This document shows, one piece after another, positions 12,317 to 22,066 of a stretch of 64,000 nucleotides of DNA. A program made the position numbers and the translations under genes. Under the pieces are notes generated by a model. The model saw only the letters and a program-made list of their open reading frames with translations, searched no databases and was not told the DNA's origin. This DNA comes from Streptomyces sp. SID8374. Lineage in GTDB: Bacteria; Actinomycetota; Actinomycetes; Streptomycetales; Streptomycetaceae. The stretch's first letter is position 1. Every line of letters starts with the position of its first letter. Where the stretch lies: NCBI RefSeq assembly GCF_009865135.1, contig NZ_WWGH01000002.1, positions 682,001-746,000 on the forward strand, read 5' to 3'.

Positions 12317-15300
12317 GTGGAGTCTGGCGTGGCGGCGCGGGGTTCAGAAACGCGTACAAAAGGCGGACAGTCCGTGAAAAAGCAGCGCAATGGCACCGTC
12401 GAGGTCGACGCGGCAGCTCTGAACAGACTGCTGGCGGGTCTCGTGGCGATGCGCGACGGCAATTTCCGCAGGCGGCTCACCGTCTCCGGCGACGGCGTGA
12501 TGACGGAGATCGCGGCGGTCTTCAACGAGGTCGCCGACCGCAATCTCCACCTCACGGGTGAGCTGGCGCGGGTACGGCGGGTTGTCGGGCGTGAGGGCAA
12601 GCTCACCGAGCGGCTGGAGACGGGGGCCTGCGAGGGCTCCTGGGCGGCCGCGATCGACGCCTCCAACGAGCTCGTCGACGATCTCGCGCGACCGGTCTCC
12701 GAGGTGGGCCGGGTGCTGTCGGCGGTCGCCGACGGTGACCTGGAGCAGCGGATGGAGCTGCGGTCGCACACGACGGACGAGACGGTGCGCCCGCTGCGCG
12801 GGGAGTTCCTGAAGGTCGCCCGTACGGTCAACAACCTTGTCGACCAGCTGTCGGTCTTCACCGAACAGGTGACGCGCGTCGCCGTCGAGGTGGGCACCGA
12901 GGGCAAGCTCGGCGGGCAGGCGCAGGTGCGGGGCATGTCCGGGTCCTGGAAGGACCTCACGGACTCCGTCAACACCATGGCGTACCGCCTCACCGCCCAG
13001 GTCCGTGACATCGCGCTGGTGACGACGGCGGTCGCCAAGGGTGATCTGTCGCGGAAGGTCACCGTCCATGTGGCCGGCGAGATGCTCCAGCTGAAGAACA
13101 CCGTCAACACGATGGTCGACCAGCTGTCCTCGTTCTCCTCCGAGGTGACGCGCGTCGCCCGTGAGGTGGGTACGGAAGGCGAGCTGGGCGGTCAGGCGAC
13201 CGTGCCCGGTGTGGCCGGGGTGTGGAAGGACCTCACCGACTCCGTCAACACGATGGCGGGCAACCTCACCTCCCAGGTGCGTGGCATCGCCGAGGTGACG
13301 ACGGCGGTCGCCAGCGGTGACCTGACGCAGAAGGTCACGGTGAGCGCGCGCGGCGAGGTCGCCCAGCTCGCCGAGACGATCAACCAGATGACCGAGACGC
13401 TGCGCACCTTCGCCGACGAAGTGACACGTGTGGCGAGCGAGGTCGGTGGCGAGGGTCTGCTCGGCGGCCAGGCGCAGGTGCCGGGCGCTGCCGGGACGTG
13501 GAAGGACCTCACCGATTCGGTGAACACGGTCTTCCGCAATCTGACGACCCAGGTGCGCGACATCGCGCAGGTGACGACCGCGGTGGCCAGCGGTGACATG
13601 TCGCAGAAGGTCACGGTCGACGTGGCCGGGGAGATGCTGGAGCTGAAGAACACCGTCAACACGATGGTGGACCAGCTTCAGTCCTTCGGTTCCGAAGTGA
13701 CGCGCGTCGCCCGGGAGGTCGGCGTCGAGGGCCGGCTCGGCGGTCAGGCCGAGGTGCCGGGCGCCGCCGGGACGTGGAAGGACCTCACCGACTCGGTGAA
13801 CACCGCCTTCCGCAACCTGACCGGCCAGGTCCGGGACATCGCCCAGGTCACCACGGCCGTCGCCAACGGCGACCTCTCCCAGAAGGTCACCGTGGATGTG
13901 GCCGGGGAGATGCTGGAGCTGAAGAACACCGTCAACACGATGGTGGCGCAGCTCTCCAGCTTCGCCGACCAGGTGACGCGGATGGCCCGGGACGTGGGCA
14001 CCGAGGGCCGCCTCGGCGGCCAGGCGCGCGTGGACGGCGTCTCGGGTACGTGGAAGGAGCTGACGGACTCCGTCAACTTCATGGCCGGCAACCTCACCTC
14101 CCAGGTGCGGCAGATCGCCCAGGTGACGACGGCGGTGGCGCGGGGCGACCTGTCGCAGAAGATCGACGTGGATGCCCGGGGCGAGATCCTGGAGCTCAAG
14201 AACACCATCAATACGATGGTCGACCAGCTCTCGGCCTTTGCCGACCAGGTGACCCGCGTGGCCCGCGAGGTGGGTACGGACGGGCGGCTCGGCGGTCAGG
14301 CGCAGGTGCCCGGTGTGGCCGGGGTGTGGCGCGATCTCACCGACTCGGTGAACGGGATGGCGGGGAACCTCACCGCCCAGGTCCGTAACATCGCGCAGGT
14401 CGCCACGGCGGTCGCGCGCGGTGACCTGTCGCAGAAGATCGACGTGGACGCGCGCGGCGAGATCCTGGAGCTCAAGAACACCCTCAACACGATGGTGGAC
14501 CAGCTCTCCAACTTCGCCGAGCAGGTGACGCGGGTCGCCCGCGAGGTGGGTACGGAGGGCATCCTCGGCGGACAGGCCGAGGTGCAGGGCGTATCCGGTA
14601 CGTGGAAGGACCTCACCCAGTCCGTCAACGGCATGGCGAACAACCTGACCCTCCAGGTCCGCAACATCGCCGAGGTCACCACCGCCGTCGCCAAGGGCGA
14701 TCTCTCCAAGAAGATCACCGTCGACGCCAAGGGCGAGATCCTCGAACTGGTCACGACCGTCAACACGATGGTCGACCAGCTGCTCAACTTCGCGGACGAG
14801 GTCACGCGCGTGGCCCGCGAGGTGGGTACCGAGGGCATCCTCGGCGGTCAGGCGCGGGTGCGCGGGGCGACCGGCATCTGGAAGGACCTCAGCGACAACG
14901 TCAACCTGATGGCCAACAACCTGACCAGCCAGGTACGGAACATCTCCCGGGTCTCCTCAGCGGTCGCCAACGGCGACCTGACGAAGAAGGTCACCGTGGA
15001 GGCGCGCGGCGAGGTCGCGGAGCTGGCCGACACCGTCAACACGATGGTGACGACGCTGTCCTCGTTCGCGGACGAGGTCACGCGTGTGGCCCGTGAAGTG
15101 GGTACGGAAGGTGAGCTGGGCGGCCAGGCCCGGGTGCCGGGAGTGTCGGGGACGTGGAAGGACCTCACCGAGTCCGTGAACTCGATGGCCTCCAACCTGA
15201 CCGGCCAGGTGCGCCAGATCGCCACGGTCACCACGGCCATCGCCAAGGGCGATCTGACCAAGAAGATCGACATCGACGCCCGGGGCGAGATCCTGGAGCT

Positions 15301-17806
15301 GAAGAACACGATCAACACGATGGTCGACCAGCTCTCCTCGTTCGCCGACCAGGTGACCCGGGTCGCCCGCGAGGTGGGTACCGAAGGGCAGCTGGGCGGT
15401 CAGGCGCGGGTGCGGGACGTGGACGGCACCTGGCGCGACCTCACCGAGTCGGTGAACGAGATGGCCGGGAACCTGACCCGGCAGGTGCGCGCCATCGCGG
15501 CCGTCGCCACGGCCGTCACCCGCGGCGATCTGAACCTGAAGATCGATGTGGACGCGGCCGGCGAGATCCAGGTCCTCCAGGACAACATCAACACGATGAT
15601 CGCCAACCTGCGCGACACCACCCTCGCCAACAAGGAGCAGGACTGGCTGAAGGGCAACCTGGCCCGGATCTCCGGTCTGATGCAGGGCCGCCGCGATCTG
15701 GACGACGTGGCCTCGCTGATCATGAGCGAGCTGACGCCGGTGGTCTCGGCGCAGCACGGCGCGTTCTTCCTGGCCATGTCGCCGGGCGACTCGGACGAGG
15801 TGGGTCCGGACAACGGCGACGACGGCTCGTACGAGCTGCGGATGCGGGGGAGTTACGGCTACTCCGCCGGGTCGATGCCGACCTCGTTCCGGCCCGGTGA
15901 GACGCTCATCGGGACGGCGGCCGAGGAGAAGCGGACGATCCAGGTCGACAACGTCCCGCCGGGGTATCTGAAGATCTCCTCCGGTCTCGGGGAGGCGCCG
16001 CCCGCGCATGTGATCGTGCTGCCGGTGCTCTTCGAGGGCAAGGTGCTCGGCGTGATCGAACTGGCCTCGTTCCAGCCGTTCACGCACATCCAGCGGGACT
16101 TCCTCAACCAGCTCGCCGAGATGATCGCGACGAGCGTGAACACGATCAGCGTCAACACCAAGACGGAGAAGCTCCTGGAGCAGTCCCAGGAGCTGACCGA
16201 GCAACTGCGCGATCGCTCGCAGGAGTTGGAGAACCGGCAGAAGGCCCTCCAGGCGTCCAACGCCGAACTGGAGGAGAAGGCCGAGCTGCTGGCCCAGCAG
16301 AACCGCGACATCGAGGTCAAGAACACCGAGATCGAGGAGGCGCGGCAGGTCCTGGAGGAGCGCGCCGAGCAGCTCGCGGTCTCGATGCGCTACAAGTCCG
16401 AGTTCCTGGCGAACATGTCGCACGAGCTGCGTACGCCGCTCAACTCGCTGCTGATCCTGGCCAAGTTGCTGGCGGACAACGCCGAGGGCAATCTGTCGCC
16501 GAAGCAGGTCGAGTTCGCCGAGACGATCCACGGGGCCGGTTCCGACCTGCTCCAGCTGATCAACGACATCCTGGACCTCTCCAAGGTCGAGGCGGGCAAG
16601 ATGGACGTCAGCCCGACCCGGATCGCGCTGGTCCAGCTGGTCGACTACGTGGAGGCGACCTTCCGCCCGCTCACCGCGGAGAAGGGCCTCGACTTCTCCG
16701 TACGGGTCTCGCCGGAGCTTCCCGCGACGCTGCACACCGACGAGCAGCGCCTCCTCCAGGTGCTGCGCAACCTGCTGTCGAACGCGGTGAAGTTCACCGA
16801 CAGCGGGGCGGTGGAGCTGGTGATCCGGCCGGCCGGCGCCGATGTGCCGAACGCGATCCGGGAACACCTGCTGGAGGCCGGTTCACTGCGGGACGCGGAC
16901 GCCGATCTGATCGCCTTCTCGGTCACCGACACGGGGATCGGGATCGCCTCCAGCAAGATGCTGGTGATCTTCGAGGCGTTCAAGCAGGCGGACGGCACGA
17001 CGAGCCGCAAGTACGGCGGCACCGGTCTCGGGCTCTCCATCAGCCGGGAGATCGCACGGCTGCTCGGCGGTGAGATCCACGCGGCGAGCGAGCCGGGCCG
17101 GGGCTCCACCTTCACCCTGTACCTGCCGCTGCACCGCGCCGAACTGCCTCCCCAGGGCTACCCCCAGGTGGGTTCCGGTTCCAGCGAGGGGCTGGGCGGC
17201 GGGTCCGAGAACGGGCAGGGGTCGCCCAACGGCGACTCGGCCCCGCTCGGCGACCCGGCCAACTCCGCCGGGGTGTTCCGGCGGCGGCGCAAGGCCCTCG
17301 GGGACGCGGCCCGACGGCCCGCACTGCCCGCCGGGCGGCCGGCCGGGGAGAGCGCCCCGCAGGAGGAGTGGGTGCAGGGGAGTCCGGCCGGTACGGAGGA
17401 GGCTCCGGCACCCCGGCGGACGTTCCGGTTCCGGGGCGAGAAGGTGCTCATCGTCGACGACGACATCCGTAACGTCTTCGCGCTCACCAGCGTCCTGGAG
17501 CAGCACGGGCTCGCCGTCCTGTACGCGGAGAACGGCCGCGAGGGGATCGAAGTCCTGGAGCAGCACGACGATGTGACGGTCGTACTGATGGACATCATGA
17601 TGCCCGAGATGGACGGTTACGCGACCACGACCGCGATCCGCCGGATGCCGCAGTTCGCCGGGCTGCCGATCGTCGCGCTCACCGCGAAGGCGATGAAGGG
17701 CGACCGGGAGAAGGCGATCGACTGCGGTGCTTCCGACTATGTGACGAAGCCGGTCGATCCCGATCATCTGCTCGCGGTGATGGAGCAGTGGATGCACGGA
17801 GAGTGA
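12317..17806 (+). CDS. osaA: OsaA, soluble hybrid histidine kinase with ten 92-residue HAMP-type repeats
   Basis: 1829 aa with no transmembrane segment. Order: an N-terminal HAMP-like part, then ten 92-residue units each starting (E/Q)VTR(V/M)A..VG, with GGQA.V and W+DL, NLT.QVR and GD(L/M). Next come a GAF domain (about 1130-1270), a coiled coil, HisKA with SHELRTPLN (His1369), HATPase (NLLSNAVKFT, DTGIGI, GTGLGLSIS) and a C-terminal receiver with Asp1759 in LMDIMMPEMDG. The GTG at 12317 has GGGAGG 6 nt upstream. It is known in S. coelicolor as the kinase partner of OsaB in osmoadaptation. The repeat organisation is that of fungal group III (Nik1/Os-1) kinases, which also sense osmotic stress. 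A Gly/Pro/Arg-rich linker separates kinase and receiver. Confidence 0.94.
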   Translation: MESGVAARGSETRTKGGQSVKKQRNGTVEVDAAALNRLLAGLVAMRDGNFRRRLTVSGDGVMTEIAAVFNEVADRNLHLTGELARVRRVVGREGKLTERLETGACEGSWAAAIDASNELVDDLARPVSEVGRVLSAVADGDLEQRMELRSHTTDETVRPLRGEFLKVARTVNNLVDQLSVFTEQVTRVAVEVGTEGKLGGQAQVRGMSGSWKDLTDSVNTMAYRLTAQVRDIALVTTAVAKGDLSRKVTVHVAGEMLQLKNTVNTMVDQLSSFSSEVTRVAREVGTEGELGGQATVPGVAGVWKDLTDSVNTMAGNLTSQVRGIAEVTTAVASGDLTQKVTVSARGEVAQLAETINQMTETLRTFADEVTRVASEVGGEGLLGGQAQVPGAAGTWKDLTDSVNTVFRNLTTQVRDIAQVTTAVASGDMSQKVTVDVAGEMLELKNTVNTMVDQLQSFGSEVTRVAREVGVEGRLGGQAEVPGAAGTWKDLTDSVNTAFRNLTGQVRDIAQVTTAVANGDLSQKVTVDVAGEMLELKNTVNTMVAQLSSFADQVTRMARDVGTEGRLGGQARVDGVSGTWKELTDSVNFMAGNLTSQVRQIAQVTTAVARGDLSQKIDVDARGEILELKNTINTMVDQLSAFADQVTRVAREVGTDGRLGGQAQVPGVAGVWRDLTDSVNGMAGNLTAQVRNIAQVATAVARGDLSQKIDVDARGEILELKNTLNTMVDQLSNFAEQVTRVAREVGTEGILGGQAEVQGVSGTWKDLTQSVNGMANNLTLQVRNIAEVTTAVAKGDLSKKITVDAKGEILELVTTVNTMVDQLLNFADEVTRVAREVGTEGILGGQARVRGATGIWKDLSDNVNLMANNLTSQVRNISRVSSAVANGDLTKKVTVEARGEVAELADTVNTMVTTLSSFADEVTRVAREVGTEGELGGQARVPGVSGTWKDLTESVNSMASNLTGQVRQIATVTTAIAKGDLTKKIDIDARGEILELKNTINTMVDQLSSFADQVTRVAREVGTEGQLGGQARVRDVDGTWRDLTESVNEMAGNLTRQVRAIAAVATAVTRGDLNLKIDVDAAGEIQVLQDNINTMIANLRDTTLANKEQDWLKGNLARISGLMQGRRDLDDVASLIMSELTPVVSAQHGAFFLAMSPGDSDEVGPDNGDDGSYELRMRGSYGYSAGSMPTSFRPGETLIGTAAEEKRTIQVDNVPPGYLKISSGLGEAPPAHVIVLPVLFEGKVLGVIELASFQPFTHIQRDFLNQLAEMIATSVNTISVNTKTEKLLEQSQELTEQLRDRSQELENRQKALQASNAELEEKAELLAQQNRDIEVKNTEIEEARQVLEERAEQLAVSMRYKSEFLANMSHELRTPLNSLLILAKLLADNAEGNLSPKQVEFAETIHGAGSDLLQLINDILDLSKVEAGKMDVSPTRIALVQLVDYVEATFRPLTAEKGLDFSVRVSPELPATLHTDEQRLLQVLRNLLSNAVKFTDSGAVELVIRPAGADVPNAIREHLLEAGSLRDADADLIAFSVTDTGIGIASSKMLVIFEAFKQADGTTSRKYGGTGLGLSISREIARLLGGEIHAASEPGRGSTFTLYLPLHRAELPPQGYPQVGSGSSEGLGGGSENGQGSPNGDSAPLGDPANSAGVFRRRRKALGDAARRPALPAGRPAGESAPQEEWVQGSPAGTEEAPAPRRTFRFRGEKVLIVDDDIRNVFALTSVLEQHGLAVLYAENGREGIEVLEQHDDVTVVLMDIMMPEMDGYATTTAIRRMPQFAGLPIVALTAKAMKGDREKAIDCGASDYVTKPVDPDHLLAVMEQWMHGE
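12863..15622 (+). repeat. Ten in-frame 276-bp tandem repeats inside osaA
   Basis: Consecutive units are exactly 276 nt (92 codons). For example, the EVTRVA starts of units 2 and 3 lie at 13142 and 13418. The array encodes HAMP-like signalling modules. Units 5, 6 and 9 share the phrase DARGEILELKNT, while units 2 and 8 carry the variant ARGEVA(Q/E)LA(E/D)T. No frame-breaking indels are seen. Confidence 0.93.
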
Positions 17807-17919
17807 TGAGAATCTGAACGAATCAGCGTGAGTTGCTGACCGACTGTGCGCGAACGGGTGTGAACGCCCTGCATCCGGGGAACCTTCTGGTCTCGCACCG
17901 CGTTTGCGGTATGTGCACA

Positions 17920-17949
17920 GTGACATCGCGGTGACAGGGTGTGGTGACA
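17920..17949 (+). promoter_or_regulatory. GTGACA direct repeats upstream of osaB
   Basis: GTGACA occurs at 17920-17925, 17931-17936 and 17944-17949; the last two are within GGTGACAG copies 13 bp apart. They lie in the 244-bp osaA-osaB gap about 100 bp before the osaB start. They could be activator sites or -35 hexamers; the role is unknown. Confidence 0.3.
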
Positions 17950-18050
17950 GGCGGGGTGCGGCTACCATGACCGGCACAAGGACGGACGGCGTAAGGGAGT
18001 CGTCCCCTGGGGCGGCACCCGGTGCATTTCCGGGGCGAGGAGGACGGGCC

Positions 18051-18734
18051 ATGGTGCAGAAGGCCAAGATCCTCCTGGTCGATGACCGGCCGGAGAATCT
18101 GCTGGCGCTGGAGGCCATCCTCTCTGCGCTCGATCAGACACTGGTCCGGGCATCGTCAGGGGAGGAGGCGCTCAAAGCGCTGCTCACGGACGACTTCGCG
18201 GTCATTCTGCTGGACGTCCAGATGCCGGGCATGGACGGTTTCGAGACCGCCGCCCACATCAAGCGGCGGGAGCGGACCCGGGACATCCCGATCATCTTCC
18301 TCACCGCGATCAATCACGGCCCGCACCACACCTTCCGGGGATACGCGGCCGGCGCGGTGGACTACATCTCCAAGCCGTTCGACCCGTGGGTGCTGCGCGC
18401 CAAGGTCTCGGTCTTCGTCGAGTTGTACATGAAGAACTGCAAGCTCCGTGAGCAGGCCGCGCTCCTGCGGCTCCAGCTGGAGGGCGACGGGCACACGGGC
18501 GGCGAGCACGAGAAGGAGCCGGCCGGTCTGCTGGCCGAACTCTCCGCGCGGCTCGCGGCGGTCGAGGAGCAGGCGGAAGCCCTCTCCAAGCAACTCGACG
18601 ACGAGTCCGCCGATGCCGCAGCCGTCGCCACGGCGGCCCATCTCGAACGCAAGCTGACCGGCCTGCGCCGCGCCCTCGACGCGCTGGAGCCGGGTACGGG
18701 CGGCGGCGCCGGGATCCTGCCCGCTCAGAACTAG
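18051..18734 (+). CDS. osaB: OsaB, response regulator without DNA-binding domain
   Basis: 227 aa. Receiver domain residues 5-125 carry the acidic pair DD11-12, phospho-acceptor Asp55 in ILLDVQMPGMDG, the Thr of FLTAI and Lys in SKPFDPW. The C-terminal half (about 135-215) is a Glu/Leu/Ala-rich coiled coil, with no helix-turn-helix. In S. coelicolor OsaB is needed for aerial growth at high osmolarity. ATG 18051 is chosen for its GAGGAGG site 7 nt upstream; in-frame ATG 17967 lacks one. It lies downstream of osaA on the same strand but 244 bp away, so it may have its own promoter. Confidence 0.93.
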   Translation: MVQKAKILLVDDRPENLLALEAILSALDQTLVRASSGEEALKALLTDDFAVILLDVQMPGMDGFETAAHIKRRERTRDIPIIFLTAINHGPHHTFRGYAAGAVDYISKPFDPWVLRAKVSVFVELYMKNCKLREQAALLRLQLEGDGHTGGEHEKEPAGLLAELSARLAAVEEQAEALSKQLDDESADAAAVATAAHLERKLTGLRRALDALEPGTGGGAGILPAQN

Positions 18735-18935
18735 GGCCTCGCAGCAGGAGAACGCGGGACCGGTCCAGCAGCGGAACGCGGGGGCGATTCGTGCGGATCA
18801 GGGGTGCTTCGGGCCGGGCCCGGAGTGCTCCTCGCCATGAGGGCGCGTCAGTTCCCGGTCATCGGGCGGCGACACGGTCGGGTGAACCAGTAGGCGAACG
18901 TGTTCACGGGCGTCGACAACGGTAACCTCGGCACC

Positions 18936-21758
18936 ATGGCCTCACGTACGTCCGGCAAGGGTTCCCAGGGCACGGCGGGCACCGCGAAGCGCGTCGGCCG
19001 TACTTCAGGGCCGGCGAAGAAAGCCGCGCCCGCCAAGAAGACCGCCCCGAAGAAGACGAGCGCGCCCGCGAAGAAGGCGCCCGCGAAGAAAGCGGCGGCC
19101 AAGAGGCCCGCACCCAAACCCGCACCGTCCCCCACCAACGGCGTCTACCGGCTGGTGCGCGCCATCTGGCTCGGCACGGCCCACGGCGTCGGCGCGGTGT
19201 TCCGCTCCATAGGGCGCGGCGCCAAGGGACTTGACCCCGCCCACCGCAAGGACGGCCTCGCCCTCCTGCTCCTCGGCCTCGCGCTGATCGTCGCCGCGGG
19301 CACCTGGTCCAACCTCCAGGGGCCGGTCGGCGACCTGGTGGAGATGCTGGTGACCGGGGCTTTCGGCCGCCTCGACCTGCTCGCGCCGATACTGCTCGGC
19401 GCCATGGCCGTCCGGCTCATCCTCTATCCGGAGCGGCCCGACGCCAACGGCCGGATCGTCATCGGGCTCTCCGCCCTCGTCGTCGGCGTCCTCGGCCAGG
19501 TCCACATCGCCTGCGGGTCGCCGGGCCGCGAGGACGGCACCGAGGCCATGCAGGACGCGGGCGGGCTGATCGGCTGGGCCGCGTCCAAGCCGCTGATCTT
19601 CATGATGGGCGAGGTCCTCGCCGTACCGCTGCTCGTGCTGCTCACCGTCTTCGGCCTCCTCGTCGTCACCGCCACCCCGGTCAACGCCATCCCGCGCCGG
19701 CTGCGCCAGCTCGGCGTCCGCCTCGGCATCGTGGAACCGGCGTACGAACCCGGCGAGATGTACGAGGACGACGACGAGCGCTACGACGAGCAGTGGCGCG
19801 AGGCGCTGCCCGCCGGGACCCGCCGCGGCTCCGGGCGCCGCCAGGCACCGGACGCCGACGACGCCGTGTACGACCACGACAGCGCCGAGGCCGAGGCGCT
19901 GACCAAGCGCAGGCGGCCCCGGCGGCCCGCCGCGCAGCCCCAGATGAACCGGCCCCTGGACGCGGTGGACGTCGCCGCGGCCGCGGCCGCCGCACTCGAC
20001 GGGGCCGTGCTCAACGGCATGCCGCCCTCGCCGGTCGTCGCCGACCTGACCCAGGGCGTCTCGGTGGACCGGGACCGGGAACGTACCGGCTCCACGCCTG
20101 TGCCCGGAGCACGGGAGGCCGAGCGGGACGGCGGCGCGGGCAAGGACCGGACAGGCGCGGGCAAGGCGGCGGCCGCCGCTCCCGGGCCCGGTGACCCCGG
20201 TGGCGTACCCGATCTGACCAAGCCCGTTCCCGAGCGGACCGGGGACCTGCCCGCCCGCGCCGAGCAGCTCCAGCTCTCCGGCGACATCACGTACTCGCTG
20301 CCCTCCCTCGACCTGCTGGAGCGCGGCGGGCCCGGCAAGACCCGCAGCGCGGCCAACGACGCCGTCGTCGCCTCGCTGACCAACGTGTTCACCGAGTTCA
20401 AGGTCGACGCCGTCGTCACCGGCTTCACCCGGGGCCCGACGGTCACCCGGTACGAGATCGAACTCGGCCCGGCCGTGAAGGTCGAGAAGATCACGGCGCT
20501 CGCCAAGAACATCGCGTACGCCGTCGCCAGCCCGGACGTACGGATCATCTCCCCGATCCCGGGGAAGTCCGCCGTCGGCATCGAGATCCCCAACTCCGAC
20601 CGGGAGATGGTCAACCTCGGCGATGTGCTGCGCCTCGCGGACGCGGCCGAGGACGACCACCCCATGCTCGTGGCGCTCGGCAAGAACGTCGAGGGCGGCT
20701 ACGAGATGGCCAACCTGGCGAAGATGCCGCACGTCCTGGTCGCCGGCGCCACCGGCTCCGGCAAGTCCTCCTGCATCAACTGCCTGATCACCTCGGTCAT
20801 GGTGCGGGCCACCCCGGAGGACGTCCGGATGGTCCTCGTCGACCCCAAGCGCGTGGAGCTCACCGCGTACGAGGGCATCCCGCACCTGATCACCCCGATC
20901 ATCACCAACCCCAAGAAGGCCGCCGAGGCGCTCCAGTGGGTCGTGCGGGAGATGGACCTGCGCTACGACGACCTGGCCGCCTTCGGCTACCGGCACATCG
21001 ACGACTTCAACCACGCCGTGCGCACCGGCAAGGCGAAGACGCCCGAGGGCAGCGAGCGCGAGCTGTCCCCGTACCCGTACCTCCTGGTGATCGTCGACGA
21101 GCTGGCCGACCTGATGATGGTCGCCCCGCGCGACGTCGAGGACTCCATCGTCCGCATCACCCAGCTGGCCCGCGCCGCCGGGATCCACCTGGTGCTCGCC
21201 ACCCAGCGCCCCTCGGTCGACGTGGTGACCGGGCTGATCAAGGCGAACGTGCCCTCCCGGCTCGCCTTCGCCACCTCCTCCCTCGCCGACAGCCGCGTCA
21301 TCCTCGACCAGCCCGGCGCCGAGAAGCTCATCGGCAAGGGTGACGGCCTCTTCCTCCCGATGGGCGCCAACAAGCCCACCCGTATGCAGGGCGCCTTCGT
21401 CACCGAGGACGAGGTCGCGGCCGTCGTCCAGCACTGCAAGGACCAGATGGCCCCGGTCTTCCGGGACGACGTCGTGGTCGGTACGAAGCAGAAGAAGGAG
21501 ATCGACGAGGACATCGGCGACGACCTGGACCTGCTCTGCCAGGCCGCCGAGCTGGTCGTCTCCACCCAGTTCGGGTCGACCTCGATGCTCCAGCGCAAGC
21601 TGCGCGTCGGCTTCGCGAAGGCGGGGCGGCTGATGGACCTGATGGAGTCCCGCAACATCGTCGGGCCCAGCGAGGGGTCCAAGGCCCGCGACGTCATGGT
21701 GAAGCCGGACGAACTCGACGGGGTGTTGGCCGTCATCCGCGGGGAATCCGCTCCGTAG
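18936..21758 (+). CDS. ftsK: DNA translocase FtsK
   Basis: 940 aa. An N-terminal Lys/Ala/Pro-rich basic tail (about 20-66) precedes four predicted membrane helices between about 105 and 260. An acidic, low-complexity linker follows (to about 440). The RecA-like motor has Walker A GATGSGK at 604-610, Walker B LLVIVDELADLM, and TQRPSVDVVTGLIKANVPSR. The C-terminal gamma winged helix is ASTSMLQRKLRVGFAKAGRL-like (STQFGSTSMLQRKL), which reads KOPS/FRS sites. It moves chromosomes through septa, in Streptomyces mainly at sporulation. ATG 18936 follows the family MASRTSGKG start. There is no clear ribosome-binding site, so a leaderless message is possible. Confidence 0.96.
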   Translation: MASRTSGKGSQGTAGTAKRVGRTSGPAKKAAPAKKTAPKKTSAPAKKAPAKKAAAKRPAPKPAPSPTNGVYRLVRAIWLGTAHGVGAVFRSIGRGAKGLDPAHRKDGLALLLLGLALIVAAGTWSNLQGPVGDLVEMLVTGAFGRLDLLAPILLGAMAVRLILYPERPDANGRIVIGLSALVVGVLGQVHIACGSPGREDGTEAMQDAGGLIGWAASKPLIFMMGEVLAVPLLVLLTVFGLLVVTATPVNAIPRRLRQLGVRLGIVEPAYEPGEMYEDDDERYDEQWREALPAGTRRGSGRRQAPDADDAVYDHDSAEAEALTKRRRPRRPAAQPQMNRPLDAVDVAAAAAAALDGAVLNGMPPSPVVADLTQGVSVDRDRERTGSTPVPGAREAERDGGAGKDRTGAGKAAAAAPGPGDPGGVPDLTKPVPERTGDLPARAEQLQLSGDITYSLPSLDLLERGGPGKTRSAANDAVVASLTNVFTEFKVDAVVTGFTRGPTVTRYEIELGPAVKVEKITALAKNIAYAVASPDVRIISPIPGKSAVGIEIPNSDREMVNLGDVLRLADAAEDDHPMLVALGKNVEGGYEMANLAKMPHVLVAGATGSGKSSCINCLITSVMVRATPEDVRMVLVDPKRVELTAYEGIPHLITPIITNPKKAAEALQWVVREMDLRYDDLAAFGYRHIDDFNHAVRTGKAKTPEGSERELSPYPYLLVIVDELADLMMVAPRDVEDSIVRITQLARAAGIHLVLATQRPSVDVVTGLIKANVPSRLAFATSSLADSRVILDQPGAEKLIGKGDGLFLPMGANKPTRMQGAFVTEDEVAAVVQHCKDQMAPVFRDDVVVGTKQKKEIDEDIGDDLDLLCQAAELVVSTQFGSTSMLQRKLRVGFAKAGRLMDLMESRNIVGPSEGSKARDVMVKPDELDGVLAVIRGESAP

Positions 21759-21817
21759 GGGTTATCCACCCGTAAAGGTTTCGTGGGCAACCGTTTCGTG
21801 CGGCCGTACGTCAAGTT

Positions 21818-21849
21818 GGAGGGAGGGGAGGAACGATGCTCCTCCCTCC
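21818..21849 (+). terminator. Probable ftsK terminator hairpin
   Basis: GGAGGGAGGGGAG pairs with CTCCTCCCTCC with a 2-nt bulge and an 8-nt loop, about 60 nt after the ftsK stop. No U tract follows. Confidence 0.45.
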
Positions 21850-21996
21850 AGCCCAGCCCGTTGTCCCCCACCCTGTTCGGCCCACTCCAGGTTGCCCAGT
21901 CCTCGACAGGGGCACGGTCCCGGTGCCGCTCCGCCCGCGGAGAGGTCCACCGGCCCGTCCGGCGAACCCGATGGCGTACAAAGTCGTCCCTCCCGG

Positions 21997-22027
21997 TTGC
22001 CCCTCCCTTTCGTACCCCCCCTAGACT
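21997..22027 (+). promoter_or_regulatory. Candidate promoter of the RodZ-like gene
   Basis: TTGCCC and TAGACT separated by 19 bp. The -10 ends 39 nt before the GTG start at 22067. The wide spacer lowers confidence. Confidence 0.4.
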
Positions 22028-22066
22028 GAACATCCAGCAGGTGGCTCACGCTCGAAAGGCGCCCCC

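Larger units (their letters stand above)
21759..22066 (+). other. ftsK to rodZ-like intergenic region
   Basis: 308 bp without a gene. An imperfect G-rich/C-rich hairpin at 21818-21849 (GGAGGGAGGGGAG with CTCCTCCCTCC) is a likely ftsK terminator. A promoter candidate for the next gene is TTGCCC (21997-22002) with TAGACT (22022-22027), spacer 19 bp. Nothing else stands out. Confidence 0.5.

Noticed and set aside
11974..13110. N-terminal extension of the osaC frame antisense to osaA
   Set aside because: The sequence is the antisense shadow of the HAMP repeats and intergenic DNA; the HATPase begins right after ATG 11973.
12863..15622. CRISPR-like or mobile repeat array
   Set aside because: The periodic repeats are coding HAMP modules of 276 bp, with no spacers.
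19005..21434. Long minus-strand frame opposite ftsK
   Set aside because: Val/Gly/Asp-rich shadow without motifs.
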